Origin: Pelagibacterium limicola
Lineage (GTDB): Bacteria > Pseudomonadota > Alphaproteobacteria > Rhizobiales > Devosiaceae
Assembly: GCF_015694405.1 (NCBI RefSeq)
Contig: NZ_JADQDB010000001.1
Span: 124,001-188,000, forward strand
Length of the DNA: 64,000 bases
Reading direction: 5' to 3'
Shown here: positions 30,504-40,033 of the stretch, in pieces
Numbering within the stretch: the first letter of the stretch is position 1
Layout of the letters: every line of letters begins with the position of its first letter
Translations under genes and position numbers: made by a program
The notes under the pieces: model-generated
What the model was told of the DNA's origin: nothing
What the model saw: only the letters and a program-made list of their open reading frames with translations
Databases searched by the model: none

Positions 30504-31930
30504 GCGCTGGCCTTTGCGGGGGCGGCGGCATCCTGCAATTGGCCGGGTAGCGCGGCAGCCCAAGAGGTAATGTTGCCGGCCCCCAGGCACACCACGTAAT
30601 CGCCCCCTGCCGTGCGCTCGGCAAGGATGGGCGCAAGTTCCTCAGGCCCGTCGAGCACCCGCGCATCGCGATGCCCGCGCGCCCGGATGCGGTCGACGAG
30701 ATCGGCATTGGTGACGCCCTCGATGGGAGTTTCTCCGGCGGCATAAACCGGCGCGACGAGAACCGTATCGGCATCGTAAAAGCAGGCGGCGAATTCATCG
30801 AACAGGTCGTGAAGCCGCGAATAGCGATGGGGCTGGACCACGGCGATCACGTCCCGCTCGGCCGATTGCCGTGCCGCGCGCAACACCGAGGCGATCTCCA
30901 CAGGGTGATGCCCGTAATCGTCGATGACGGTTACCCCATTGACCACGCCTGTGCAGGTAAACCGCCGCTTCACCCCGCCGAATCCCTTGAGACCGGCCCG
31001 GATGTCGTCCTCGGAAATTCCCAGTTGCGTCGCAACCGCGATAGCCGCGGTCGCATTGAGCATATTGTGGACCCCCGGCATGGGCAGTTCGAGACCAGTG
31101 ACGATCCGCTCATCCCCAGACACGCGGTCTCGGATGGCGACCGAGAACCGCGACACCCCGTTTTTGCCCTCGGCGTCGAACAGCCGTACGTCAGCCTGCT
31201 GGTTCTGGCCGTAGGTGATGACGCGCCGGTCTTCGATTTCGCCCACCAGCGCCTGCACGGTGGGATGATCGAGGCACATTACGGCAAAGCCATAGAAGGG
31301 CACATTGTCGACGAACTGGCGGAACGCCTTCTTGACCCCATCGAAATCCTTATAATGGTCGAGATGCTCGGGATCGATGTTGGTCACCACGGCCACATCG
31401 GCGGGCAGCTTGACGAAGGTACCGTCGCTTTCGTCGGCCTCCACCACCATCCAGTCGCCCTGCCCGAGCCGCGCATTGGTGCCATAGGCATTGATGATGC
31501 CGCCGTTGATGACCGTGGGGTCGAACCGTCCCGCATCGAGGAGCGCCGCGACCATCGAGGTCGTCGTCGTCTTGCCGTGGGTGCCGCCAATGGCGATCGC
31601 GTTCTTGAAGCGCATGATCTCTGCCAGCATCTCGGCCCGCCGCACCACCGGCAATCCCCGGGCGCGTGCCTCTGCGAGTTCCGGGTTGTCCTTACGGATA
31701 GCCGAGGAAACGACGACCACCGCTGCATCCGCGAGGTTTTCAGCGCGCTGGCCGATATCCACGTGAATGCCCATCGCCTGGAGTCGCTGCACGTTGGGGT
31801 TGATCGCCATGTCCGAACCGCGCACGGTATAGCCTTGCGTGTGCAGCACTTCGGCGATCCCGCTCATGCCGATGCCCCCGATCCCTACAAAATGGACGGG
31901 TCCGATGGCGGTTGGCATCTTGGTGTTCAT
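30500..31930 (-). CDS. murC: UDP-N-acetylmuramate-L-alanine ligase
   Basis: A 476-residue Mur ligase adding L-Ala to UDP-MurNAc. It has the N-terminal nucleotide-binding motif [17 protein letters not shown], the ATP loop [17 protein letters not shown], the conserved [10 protein letters not shown], and the C-terminal [14 protein letters not shown] that is characteristic of MurC. The start at 31930 has AGGGGGAA upstream and overlaps the murG stop by four bases. murB overlaps its end, so murG-murC-murB are translationally coupled. Confidence 0.97.
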   Translation of the reverse strand: MNTKMPTAIGPVHFVGIGGIGMSGIAEVLHTQGYTVRGSDMAINPNVQRLQAMGIHVDIGQRAENLADAAVVVVSSAIRKDNPELAEARARGLPVVRRAEMLAEIMRFKNAIAIGGTHGKTTTTSMVAALLDAGRFDPTVINGGIINAYGTNARLGQGDWMVVEADESDGTFVKLPADVAVVTNIDPEHLDHYKDFDGVKKAFRQFVDNVPFYGFAVMCLDHPTVQALVGEIEDRRVITYGQNQQADVRLFDAEGKNGVSRFSVAIRDRVSGDERIVTGLELPMPGVHNMLNATAAIAVATQLGISEDDIRAGLKGFGGVKRRFTCTGVVNGVTVIDDYGHHPVEIASVLRAARQSAERDVIAVVQPHRYSRLHDLFDEFAACFYDADTVLVAPVYAAGETPIEGVTNADLVDRIRARGHRDARVLDGPEELAPILAERTAGGDYVVCLGAGNITSWAAALPGQLQDAAAPAKASA

Positions 31931-33021
31931 GGGTTCCCCCTGGCGGTCTGTTCTGCAAGGTCGGCCAGCCGCGAAACCGCGTCGGGTATCCCTATGGACT
32001 TGGCCTTGGCCGCCGTTTCGGCAAGCCTGCCCGGTGCGGTCAACAATTCGTGTAGCTGGGTCGCAAGAGATTGCGGTGAAAGCGTGGCCTGGTCGACCAG
32101 CCATGCGCCCCCAGCCTTTTCGACAAACGCGGCATTGGCGCGCTGGTCCTGGTCGAGCGAGCCGGGCAGAGGCACGAGGATCGCCGGGCGTCCAAGGACG
32201 GTCAGTTCCGCGACGGTCGAAGCGCCCGCCCGCCCGATAACGAGATGGCTCGCTGCAATCCGTTCGGGCAGATCCTCGAAGAACGCCGCGAGTTCGACAT
32301 TAACCCGCGCCGCCCGGTACCGGTCGGTCACCCGTTCGAGATCCTCTTCACGGCATTGCTGGGTTACCGCGAGGTGCCGCCGCAGGGGTTCGTCGATCGC
32401 CGCGATCGCATCGGGCACGAGGTCGGCAAACGCGCGTGCTCCCTGGCTGCCGCCGAAGATCAGCAACCGTATGACGCCTCCCGGCTCGATCGGCAGATAG
32501 GGCGTATCCGCAGCGGTGCGCACGCGGTCCCGCACCGGGTTCCCGGTCAGCACCTTCTTGAGTCGGTATCGGTCCGCATGTTGCGTCTCGGCAAAGCTCA
32601 TCGCCAGCGTGTCGGCAAATCGCGCCAGCGCGCGATTGGCCCGGCCCATCACTGCGTTCTGCTCGTGCAATATGCCCGGAATTCCCAGCATCGCGGCAGC
32701 AAGGAACGGGGGGAAGCACGGATAGCCACCAAACCCTACAACCGCATCGGGATCTATCCGGCGCAAAATCCCCATTGCCCTGGATATGCCGGAAAGGATC
32801 GTGAACCCGGCCCTGACGAACTTGACCGGATTGCGGATCGAGGGCGTTGCCGCAGGCACCTGATGGACCTCGCGTGCCGGAAAGCTCCCGCCATGTTGCG
32901 CCACGCGCTTGTCCGTGATGAGGTGGATGTCGTGGCCGCGCCGGTTCAACTCCTGGGCGAGCGCAAGCGCGGGGAATAAATGCCCCCCCGTGCCGCCGGC
33001 CATCAATACGAATGTGCTCAT
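31927..33021 (-). CDS. murG: Lipid II-forming N-acetylglucosaminyltransferase MurG
   Basis: A 364-residue GT28 glycosyltransferase on the inner face of the membrane that converts lipid I to lipid II. The glycine-rich loop is [29 protein letters not shown] and the UDP-GlcNAc site [13 protein letters not shown] and [23 protein letters not shown] are all present. The start at 33021 is preceded by AGAGGAG and overlaps the ftsW stop by four bases (ATGA). The frame is open upstream, but that part is antisense-like sequence of ftsW. Confidence 0.96.
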   Translation of the reverse strand: MSTFVLMAGGTGGHLFPALALAQELNRRGHDIHLITDKRVAQHGGSFPAREVHQVPAATPSIRNPVKFVRAGFTILSGISRAMGILRRIDPDAVVGFGGYPCFPPFLAAAMLGIPGILHEQNAVMGRANRALARFADTLAMSFAETQHADRYRLKKVLTGNPVRDRVRTAADTPYLPIEPGGVIRLLIFGGSQGARAFADLVPDAIAAIDEPLRRHLAVTQQCREEDLERVTDRYRAARVNVELAAFFEDLPERIAASHLVIGRAGASTVAELTVLGRPAILVPLPGSLDQDQRANAAFVEKAGGAWLVDQATLSPQSLATQLHELLTAPGRLAETAAKAKSIGIPDAVSRLADLAEQTARGNP

Positions 33022-34211
33022 GACTCCTCTTTGCGCAGGGCGCTGCGAATAGGCAAGCCCGTTGCAAAGGTTTCCTCCGGTTTCCGGCGCGTCAGCGCCA
33101 GCAATAGCCCCATTGAGAGGCCGACCGCGATCATCGAGGTGCCGCCATAGGAGACGAATGGCAACGTCATGCCCTTGGGCGGAACCAGATTGAGGTTGAC
33201 GGTCAGGTTGATTGCGGACTGCACACCGAACAGCACGGCGAGCGCGCTGGCCGCGAGACGGTTGAAAAGGTTCTGCTGTTGCTGGGCCAACACCAGCGCC
33301 CGCAGCACGATGAAGGCGATTAATCCGACCAGCACCAGAGAGAAAAGAATCCCGAATTCCGACGCGCCCGCGGCGAACACGAAGTCTGCATGAGCGTCCG
33401 GAAGGTACCGCTTGGCGATGCCCTCGCCCGGCCCCTTGCCAAACCATCCCCCCTCGAGCAGTGATTCAAGCGCGCGCTCGGCCTGATAGGTATCGCCGGT
33501 CTCGGGATTGATGAAAGCATCGATACGCCGGGCCACGTGCGGGAAAAAGAGGTAGGCCATTCCCCCCATCACCGCTGCCGCCCCGCCCAGGGCGCCGATC
33601 ACCCACCAGGAAATCCCCGAGAGGAAGAGGAGCGCCCCGTAGACCGCAGCGACCAGCGCCGTCTGCCCCACGTCCGGCTGGAGCAATAGCAGCGCGATGA
33701 TGATCCCGACGAGCATCAGCGTCAGTATGTGCCCGGGCACATCCTTGCGCTTCATCTTCTCGCTGACCAGCCAGGCTGCGATTACGGCGAACCCCGGCTT
33801 CACGAATTCCGAAGGCTGGAGCGAAATCCCCATGATGGAAATCCACCGCGTCGCGCCCTTGGCCTCGCTGCCGTAACGCAGCGTCAGCGCCAGAAGGACG
33901 ATGCTCCCGAACAGAACCAGAAGTGCCACAACTCGTGTCCAGCGCGCATCGAGAAATGACGCGCCGATCATGACGGCGAGCGCAGGAACACAGAACATCA
34001 CATGGCGCTGCACGAAGTACCACGAGCCAAGCCCGATCCGCTCGGCCACGGAGGGACTGGCCGCAAAACTCAAAAGCACCCCGAACGCCATCAGCGCAAC
34101 GAGCGCAAACATCAACTCGCGATCAACCGTCCACCACCATTCGGCGACCGGTGTCTTGCGTTCACGAGAAAACCAGGCGTTGATCGCAGCCAAGGCGGGA
34201 TACTCCAGCAC
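33018..34211 (-). CDS. ftsW: Peptidoglycan glycosyltransferase FtsW (SEDS)
   Basis: A 397-residue polytopic membrane protein with about ten hydrophobic segments. It polymerises lipid II with FtsI during septation. Conserved SEDS features are ITLQPSEFVKPGF-like (GISLQPSEFVKPGF), the catalytic Asp loop region FMNPETGDTYQAERALESLLEGGWFGKGPGEG (read in segments), the DAHADFVFAAGASEFGIL motif and FVSYGGTSMIAVGLSMGLLLAL. The start is GTG at 34211. It is followed by overlapping murG; upstream, instead of murD, lies an LprI-like gene 91 bases away. Confidence 0.96.
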   Translation of the reverse strand: MLEYPALAAINAWFSRERKTPVAEWWWTVDRELMFALVALMAFGVLLSFAASPSVAERIGLGSWYFVQRHVMFCVPALAVMIGASFLDARWTRVVALLVLFGSIVLLALTLRYGSEAKGATRWISIMGISLQPSEFVKPGFAVIAAWLVSEKMKRKDVPGHILTLMLVGIIIALLLLQPDVGQTALVAAVYGALLFLSGISWWVIGALGGAAAVMGGMAYLFFPHVARRIDAFINPETGDTYQAERALESLLEGGWFGKGPGEGIAKRYLPDAHADFVFAAGASEFGILFSLVLVGLIAFIVLRALVLAQQQQNLFNRLAASALAVLFGVQSAINLTVNLNLVPPKGMTLPFVSYGGTSMIAVGLSMGLLLALTRRKPEETFATGLPIRSALRKEES

Positions 34212-34302
34212 TCATGCAGAACTCTTGCAGAATGCGAGAATTACCACCGAACTGGTTACCATTTCGCAACCATGCGCCGGGTTCGCCCAATTGGCCAGGA
34301 TC

Positions 34303-34707
34303 TCAATCGGCCGGTGGTACCGGACAGCTTAAATCGCCTTCCTCGCAAGCGAGATATTGCTCAAGTTCGTCTATGCGCGTTTGGGTCAGGGCACCAAGGC
34401 ACATGGCCCTTGCCATCGGCTCGGCGCTACCACCGGCGGCTGCAGATGAGGCAAAGGTGCATTCTGCGTCGCGGAAAGAGACCCAGGCACGCTCTGCGCC
34501 AAGCAGTAGGTTTTTTGTGTCCTCATCATCGCCCAGCCGATGCTCTATCTGCCGGTAGAGTTCGTTGAGTTCGGCATCCGATGCCTGATAGGCCTGCTCG
34601 ACACATTCGGTCATGCTCGCCTGATCGTCCGCCTCCTCGCATGTATTAGCGTATGCCGGCGGTAGCAGTAGTGCGATAAGCATAGCGCTCAGAAAGAAGC
34701 GATTCAT
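34303..34707 (-). CDS. Periplasmic LprI-like (DUF1311) protein
   Basis: A 134-residue protein with a signal peptide (MNRFFLSAMLIALLLPPAYA) and a DUF1311/LprI domain. It has the family's core helix pair (DAELNELYRQIEHRL, LLLGAERAWVSFRDAECTF) and six cysteines in the mature part that could form disulfides. In Mycobacterium, LprI inhibits lysozyme; most proteobacterial members have no proven role. The ATG at 34707 has AGGAG seven bases upstream; in-frame ATGs at 34713 and 34722 exist, and the last overlaps the stop of the upstream receptor-like gene (ATGA). It is co-transcribed with that gene and sits where murD is expected. Confidence 0.8.
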   Translation of the reverse strand: MNRFFLSAMLIALLLPPAYANTCEEADDQASMTECVEQAYQASDAELNELYRQIEHRLGDDEDTKNLLLGAERAWVSFRDAECTFASSAAAGGSAEPMARAMCLGALTQTRIDELEQYLACEEGDLSCPVPPAD

Positions 34708-34718
34708 GGCCATTCTCC

Positions 34719-35828
34719 TCATGGATCATTTCCGAAATATCCAATTCTGATCTCTTCGATCAAACCGCTTTCATGTGCCCCGATCAATTCCACCGAAAGC
34801 GCGCGCGTAAACTCACTGTTGAGGGGTAGGCCGAATGCATACTTGTCCGGTGCGAAAATCGGCCCGACCACGGTCACAGGTTGGTGGGGGTTGGTGTGGG
34901 CGTGGTACTCGAGTACGGGCGCATCGCCGATAATCGCATCGATCCGTCCGTCCAGCAGGGCCTCCACGGCATCCTCGACATGATCAAATGGGAGCATGTT
35001 AAAGCCCGCTTCCCGTGCAAAATCCTCAGAGACGCTACCTGGCTGCACCCCGACGGTCCGTCCCGGGAGATCTGCCACGCTGTTGATCTGGTTGGACAGG
35101 GACAAGATGGTCATGACGCTGGTTATCGAGGAGGTGACATAGGCGAGCACGGCGATGCCGCAGACCAGCCAAAGCCCCTGCCAAATGCGCCCGATCCAGC
35201 CAAACAAATTTTTGCGCGCGGGCGATTTGCCGGAAGTGGCGACCGACATGACCGTGTAAAAGCTCTCGGCAAACCCGTCGCGCCAACGACGCGGGAAATC
35301 CTTGTCGAATCGACGATCGAACAGGGTCACAAGGAACGTAGCCACCACTATGACAAAGGCGATCCAGGCATAAGCGCGCAAATGGCCGGATGCGTTAAGC
35401 CCTTCAATGACATCGCGGAACCCCGAACCGCGACCCTCATTCACCATTATGCGCTGGCCCGCATCGAACCAGGGATGGGTGAAGTCGATACGTTCGACGC
35501 GTGCCCGTGTAACAGTCAAATTGGTAACGGCAACATCGATATCGCCGGACGCTGCAGCATCGACGAGCGCCCCGATATTGCCGAACTCGACATACTCGCT
35601 CTCGACTGCGAGTTGCCCCGCCAGCAGTTCCCAAAGTTCGATCGCCATGCCCCGGAAACGACCGTCCACCTCCACCACGAAGGGTGGATGGACATAAACA
35701 CCGACGGTCAGCGGCACCTGAACGGGGGCGGCGGCCGATGCCCCGCCATCCTGCGCACCAGCCGGAGCCGCGCTGGAGAATGCCAGGACAATGACAAGGA
35801 GCGCCTGAATCGCCGCGTGAAGAAACAT
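34719..35828 (-). CDS. Ionotropic-glutamate-receptor-like membrane protein
   Basis: A 369-residue protein laid out like prokaryotic GluR0. It has a signal peptide (1-25), ligand lobe S1 (about 37-147, with the amino-acid-binding Arg region TVTRARVERIDFTHPW), a membrane segment (about 152-172), a re-entrant pore region (about 186-203), a second membrane helix ending AYVTSSITSVMT, and lobe S2 (about 245-369, with LLDGRIDAIIGDAPV). AYVTSSITSVMT aligns with the SYTANLAAF gating motif of animal receptors. The pore reads SVATSGKSP (195-203) and lacks the TVGYG potassium filter of GluR0. It may be a ligand-gated channel of other selectivity or a sensor. It lies between mraY and ftsW. Confidence 0.8.
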   Translation of the reverse strand: MFLHAAIQALLVIVLAFSSAAPAGAQDGGASAAAPVQVPLTVGVYVHPPFVVEVDGRFRGMAIELWELLAGQLAVESEYVEFGNIGALVDAAASGDIDVAVTNLTVTRARVERIDFTHPWFDAGQRIMVNEGRGSGFRDVIEGLNASGHLRAYAWIAFVIVVATFLVTLFDRRFDKDFPRRWRDGFAESFYTVMSVATSGKSPARKNLFGWIGRIWQGLWLVCGIAVLAYVTSSITSVMTILSLSNQINSVADLPGRTVGVQPGSVSEDFAREAGFNMLPFDHVEDAVEALLDGRIDAIIGDAPVLEYHAHTNPHQPVTVVGPIFAPDKYAFGLPLNSEFTRALSVELIGAHESGLIEEIRIGYFGNDP

Positions 35829-35941
35829 GGAGCGGCCTATGTTTTTCTAATCCTACGAATGAAAACGATAGCCGCTACCGGAGTGTAATTCAACTTATGC
35901 AGAATAACGCAAGTGCCGGGAATCGAAGCAAATCACACATA

Positions 35942-35947
35942 ATTATA
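35942..35947 (-). promoter_or_regulatory. Candidate -10 element for the receptor-like gene pair
   Basis: A perfect TATAAT on the minus strand in the AT-rich 150-base gap after mraY, about 115 bases before the receptor-like start. No good -35 hexamer is visible at 16-18 bases, so this is tentative. The low GC of this gap contrasts with both flanking genes. Confidence 0.3.
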
Positions 35948-35978
35948 AAAAATAGATTCAATCGTTAGGAGGAATGCT

Positions 35979-37064
35979 TCAGCGCAACTTCAATGAGCTT
36001 AGCCCGATCAGCGCAAGCACCATCGCAATGATCCAGAACCGGATCACAATCTGGCTTTCGGTCCAGCCCAGATGTTCGAAATGGTGATGGATCGGCGCCA
36101 TCTTGAAGACCCGCTTGCCGGTCAGCCGGTAGGAAACCACTTGCACGATCACCGAAACGGCCTCGAGCACGAAGAGCCCGCCAATGATCGCCATGACGAT
36201 CTCGTGCTTGGTCGCAACGGCAATCGTCCCAAGGGCGCCGCCGAGGGAAAGCGATCCCGTGTCGCCCATGATGATCTGCGCCGGGGGAGCATTGAACCAC
36301 AGGAACCCGAGCCCCGCCCCGATCAACGCCCCGCAAACGATGGCCAGTTCGCCCGTTCCGGGCACGAAATTGATGAAGAGATAATCGGAATAGACCTGAT
36401 TCCCGACGAGATAGGCGATCAGTCCGAACGCCGCCGCTGCGATCATCACCGGCACGATGGCGAGCCCGTCGAGCCCATCGGTAAGGTTTACCGAATTGCC
36501 CGCACCGACGATGACAAAGGCACCGAAGATGAAAAAGAAGAGCCCGAGGTTGAGTGCAAGGTCCTTGACGAAGGGGAACAGCAGCGAAGTTCCGTAGGGA
36601 TCGCCGGTCTGGCTCGCGATCATCATGCAGGCGGCCACCGCGATCACCGTCTCGATGGCCAGCCGGGCCTTGCCGCCGAACCCTTTATGGTTCTGGTGCT
36701 TGACCTTGAGATAGTCGTCATAGAACCCCACGAGCCCGAAGCCCGTCGTCACCAGCAAGACCGCCCACACATAGACGTTGGAAAGATCGGACCACAAAAG
36801 GATCGAAACCAGCGCCCCCGAAAGGATCATCAGCCCGCCCATCGTGGGCTTGCCCTTCTTGTTGATCAGATGACTCGCCGGACCGTCCTCGCGGATTGGC
36901 TGGCCCTTGCCCTGCCGGATGCGCAACGCCGCCACCATGCCGGGCCCGAACAGGAACACAAAGAACAGCGCGGTGATGATCGCCCCACCCGTCCGGAACG
37001 AGAGGTAGCGAAAGACATTGAACGCGGTGACGGTGTCTGCGAATTGCTGAAGAAAATAGAGCAT
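35979..37064 (-). CDS. mraY: Phospho-N-acetylmuramoyl-pentapeptide transferase
   Basis: A 361-residue, ten-segment membrane enzyme that transfers phospho-MurNAc-pentapeptide to undecaprenyl phosphate, giving lipid I. Motifs include [23 protein letters not shown] (Asp cluster), [27 protein letters not shown] and the cytoplasmic [13 protein letters not shown]. The start at 37064 (MLYFLQQF) matches the E. coli N-terminus and length. It lies 16 bases after murF. Confidence 0.96.
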   Translation of the reverse strand: MLYFLQQFADTVTAFNVFRYLSFRTGGAIITALFFVFLFGPGMVAALRIRQGKGQPIREDGPASHLINKKGKPTMGGLMILSGALVSILLWSDLSNVYVWAVLLVTTGFGLVGFYDDYLKVKHQNHKGFGGKARLAIETVIAVAACMMIASQTGDPYGTSLLFPFVKDLALNLGLFFFIFGAFVIVGAGNSVNLTDGLDGLAIVPVMIAAAAFGLIAYLVGNQVYSDYLFINFVPGTGELAIVCGALIGAGLGFLWFNAPPAQIIMGDTGSLSLGGALGTIAVATKHEIVMAIIGGLFVLEAVSVIVQVVSYRLTGKRVFKMAPIHHHFEHLGWTESQIVIRFWIIAMVLALIGLSSLKLR

Positions 37065-37080
37065 CTGGCCTAGGGTTCTT

Positions 37081-38478
37081 TCAGTGGCCGAACTGGCTGC
37101 GCAGATGCGCAACAAGCGCGCCCAGCCTTAATCCGTTGGACCCTTTGACCATAACTAGGTCGCCATAAGCAAGGGCACCGGCCAGTGCAGGAGCGATTTC
37201 CGCGGCCTCTGTTGCCCGCCCGACAACTAGGCCCTCCGGCAACGCCGCACCGAGCGCTGCCATGTGCTCCCCCACCAGCCAGACCGCATCCGGAGAAGCG
37301 GCCAGTACCGCAGGCGCCAAAGCCGCGTGCAGTGCATCTGCCGCGGCGCCCAGTTCGCGCATATCGCCGAGCACGAGCACGCGTTGGCCCGATGGCACCG
37401 TCATCTGCGCGAACACGTCAAGGGCCGCCCCCATCGAGGCGGGATTGGCGTTGTAGCTTTCATCGATCAGGACAAGCGGTTTCGGTCCACCCCCCAACCT
37501 GTGCGCGAGCCCTCTTCCCTCTGGCGCGCCGTGCGTCGCCAGCACATCGAGCGCCACATCCACGGGAACACCGACCTCCCTCGCCGCGAGAAGCGCCCCC
37601 ACGCCGTTGACCAGCGTATGCCGCCCCGGCGTCGAGACCGAGAGCTCGATATCGAGCCCATCCCCGGAGACCGAAGCCTTGCCTCCTCCGTCTTCCGTCC
37701 GGTAGCCGCTTATCCGCACGCGAGCACCCGCATCGAAACCATAGGTCAGCGCATCGGCGCCCCTGGCCTTCGCGTGAGCGAGCAGACGCCCGATATGCGC
37801 ATGATCGGCTCCAAGAATGATCCGCCCGCCCGGTTCCAGGCCCGCAAGTATCTCCGCCTTGGCGACCGCAATCCCTGCCTCGGAGTCGAAGAATTCCAGG
37901 TGCGCCGGCGCGACCGTGGTGATGAGCGCCGTATGCGGCCGCACCAGTTGCGAGAGCGGCGTGATTTCGCCTGCAGCGCTCATGCCGATCTCGAACACGC
38001 CATAAGCCGTTTCCGCCGGCATCCGCGCCAGTGTCAGGGGCACACCCCAGTGATTGTTGAAGCTCTTGATCGAGGCATGCGTCGGCCCGTGCGCGGAGAA
38101 AATGGCCCGGATCGCCTCTTTGACCGAAGTCTTCCCGACACTCCCGGTTACCGCGACGATCCGCGCCCTGGTCCGTGTCCGCGAAAACCGCGCCAGCCCA
38201 CGAAGTCCCTCCAGCGCGTCAGGCACGACAATCAGCGGTAGCCCATCGAGCCTATGAGTCTTGTCGGCACTGACCAGAGCCGCCACCGCCCCGGCCTCGA
38301 CCGCCTTGGCCACGAAATCGTGCCCGTCGAAATTCTCGCCCTTGATGGCAACGAACAAGGCGCCCGAAGCGATCTCGCGAGAATCAATGGAAATGGAAGT
38401 CACGGCTTCAGCAACAATGCCCCGCGCCTCTCCGCCCGTCGCCCCGACGATTTCGGCAATCGTGTAAAGCGGGTTCAT
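37081..38478 (-). CDS. murF: UDP-MurNAc-tripeptide D-Ala-D-Ala ligase
   Basis: A 465-residue Mur ligase adding D-Ala-D-Ala to the UDP-MurNAc-tripeptide. It shows an N-terminal domain with [18 protein letters not shown], the ATP loop [32 protein letters not shown], the substrate Asp/Tyr region [17 protein letters not shown] and a C-terminal [11 protein letters not shown]. These are all MurF-specific. The start at 38478 ([12 protein letters not shown]) fits the family; the frame extends nine codons further to another ATG. A 94-base gap separates it from murE. Confidence 0.95.
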   Translation of the reverse strand: MNPLYTIAEIVGATGGEARGIVAEAVTSISIDSREIASGALFVAIKGENFDGHDFVAKAVEAGAVAALVSADKTHRLDGLPLIVVPDALEGLRGLARFSRTRTRARIVAVTGSVGKTSVKEAIRAIFSAHGPTHASIKSFNNHWGVPLTLARMPAETAYGVFEIGMSAAGEITPLSQLVRPHTALITTVAPAHLEFFDSEAGIAVAKAEILAGLEPGGRIILGADHAHIGRLLAHAKARGADALTYGFDAGARVRISGYRTEDGGGKASVSGDGLDIELSVSTPGRHTLVNGVGALLAAREVGVPVDVALDVLATHGAPEGRGLAHRLGGGPKPLVLIDESYNANPASMGAALDVFAQMTVPSGQRVLVLGDMRELGAAADALHAALAPAVLAASPDAVWLVGEHMAALGAALPEGLVVGRATEAAEIAPALAGALAYGDLVMVKGSNGLRLGALVAHLRSQFGH

Positions 38479-38572
38479 AGGTCTGGACTGGTCATGTTCG
38501 AACATGCCACGCTTGTAGTCAGCACCGCATCTACCCTTATCCGACCTGGCGTTGCCGCCCCGCCTTCAAACC

Positions 38573-40027
38573 TCAAAATTTGTCCGCGAAAGCCTTCAGA
38601 ACCACCTCATGGTCCGAAAAGTGGTGCTTCGTCTTGCCGACGATCTGATAATCCTCATGCCCCTTCCCGGCGACGAGAACCACGTCCTCGTCCCCCATTC
38701 GGGCAATTGCATGGCCGATCGCTTTTGCGCGGTCGGCGATTTCTTCCGCACCGGGTGCCGCCACCAGAATCTGCGCGCGGATAGCGGCAGCATTCTCGGT
38801 GCGGGGATTGTCGTCCGTCACGATCACCTCATCGGCCAGGGCCGCGGCAATCCTGCCCATTTCGGGACGCTTGCCCTTGTCGCGGTCGCCCCCGCACCCG
38901 AACACCACCCACAACTTGCCCTTGGCGAAAGGCCGCAAGGAGTCGAGCGCGTTCCGCAGCGCATCGGGCGTATGCGAATAATCGACGAACACCGCGCGTG
39001 CCTCGCGTTGCGCCACCATCTCCAATCGCCCCTTGGCGCCCTGCAAATGTTCGAGCGCGGCGATGGCCACCTTGTTCTCGACCCCTGTCGCCATTGCCAG
39101 CCCCGCTGCAACGACGGCATTGTCCACTTGGAACCGTCCGACCAGCGGCAGCAGAAACTCCATCGGCTCGCCCACCAGCTTGCCCCTGACCCGCTGGCCA
39201 AATCCCTCGCTGGTGACGCTCTCGACATCGATATGGGCGCCCCCGGCCCCAACCGTGAACACGGTCGCCCCCCGATCTAGGGCAGCGAACATGAAGGGCA
39301 ACCCTTCCTCGTTTTCTGCATCGATTACCGCCGTCGCCCGGCTGCCGATCAGGTCGCGAAACAGGCGCAGCTTGGCGTCGCGGTAATGTTCCATCGTTTC
39401 GTGATAGTCGAGATGGTCGCGCGTGAGATTGGTGAAGGCCGCAGCGGTGAAATGAACGCCGTCCAGCCTGCGCTGGTCGATCCCGTGGCTCGATGCTTCC
39501 ATCGCCACGTGCTCGATGCCCTCGGCCTTGAGTTCGCCCAGCATCCTGTGCAGGGACAGCGGGTCGGGCGTCGTCAACTCGCCCGGCACGTGCCGGTCCC
39601 CGACCACCAGACCCAGCGTGCCGATGCTCGCGCCACGGATCCCCGCGTAATTCCATATCTGACGCAGGAAGGACACGACCGAAGTCTTGCCGTTCGTGCC
39701 GGTCACCCCGACGCAATATTTGGGCTGCGGACCGGAAAGCGACGCCGCCGCCTTGGCATAAGCCGCGCGAGCGTCGTCCACCACGACGACCGGTATCCCG
39801 GGATCGGCCTCGGGTTTCTGATCGGTGACCATGACCTTCGCTCCGCGCCCCACGGCGTCGCGCGAATATATGATGCCGTGTCCACGCGTACCCGGCAGGG
39901 CGAAAAACGCATCTCCCTCCCCGATCAGCCTGCTGTCGGCATTGATCCCTTCGACCTCGAGAGCCGGCACCTGTCCGGCTCCGGCCATCCCTTCTATCAA
40001 TGTGGAAAGTGTATACGGCAAGGTCAT
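38573..40027 (-). CDS. murE: UDP-MurNAc-dipeptide meso-diaminopimelate ligase
   Basis: A 484-residue Mur ligase that adds the third stem-peptide residue. It has GINADSRLIGEGDAFFALPG, the ATP loop VGVTGTNGKTSVVSFLRQIW, the carbamoylated-lysine region (YRDAKLRLF), FVDYSHTPDALRNAL and the DNPRTENAAAI motif. The DNPR sequence is the mark of meso-diaminopimelate rather than lysine specificity, as expected in a Gram-negative bacterium. It starts six bases after ftsI. Confidence 0.96.
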   Translation of the reverse strand: MTLPYTLSTLIEGMAGAGQVPALEVEGINADSRLIGEGDAFFALPGTRGHGIIYSRDAVGRGAKVMVTDQKPEADPGIPVVVVDDARAAYAKAAASLSGPQPKYCVGVTGTNGKTSVVSFLRQIWNYAGIRGASIGTLGLVVGDRHVPGELTTPDPLSLHRMLGELKAEGIEHVAMEASSHGIDQRRLDGVHFTAAAFTNLTRDHLDYHETMEHYRDAKLRLFRDLIGSRATAVIDAENEEGLPFMFAALDRGATVFTVGAGGAHIDVESVTSEGFGQRVRGKLVGEPMEFLLPLVGRFQVDNAVVAAGLAMATGVENKVAIAALEHLQGAKGRLEMVAQREARAVFVDYSHTPDALRNALDSLRPFAKGKLWVVFGCGGDRDKGKRPEMGRIAAALADEVIVTDDNPRTENAAAIRAQILVAAPGAEEIADRAKAIGHAIARMGDEDVVLVAGKGHEDYQIVGKTKHHFSDHEVVLKAFADKF

Positions 40028-40033
40028 GGGTCC

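Noticed and set aside
30671-32500. A 609-codon open frame on the plus strand, antisense to murC/murG
   Set aside because: It mirrors the codon structure of two certain genes, has an unnatural composition rich in His, Arg and Gly, and shows no domain. It is an effect of high third-position GC.
34212-34302. Possible remnant of murD between ftsW and the LprI-like gene
   Set aside because: The 91 bases contain no Mur ligase motif in any frame.
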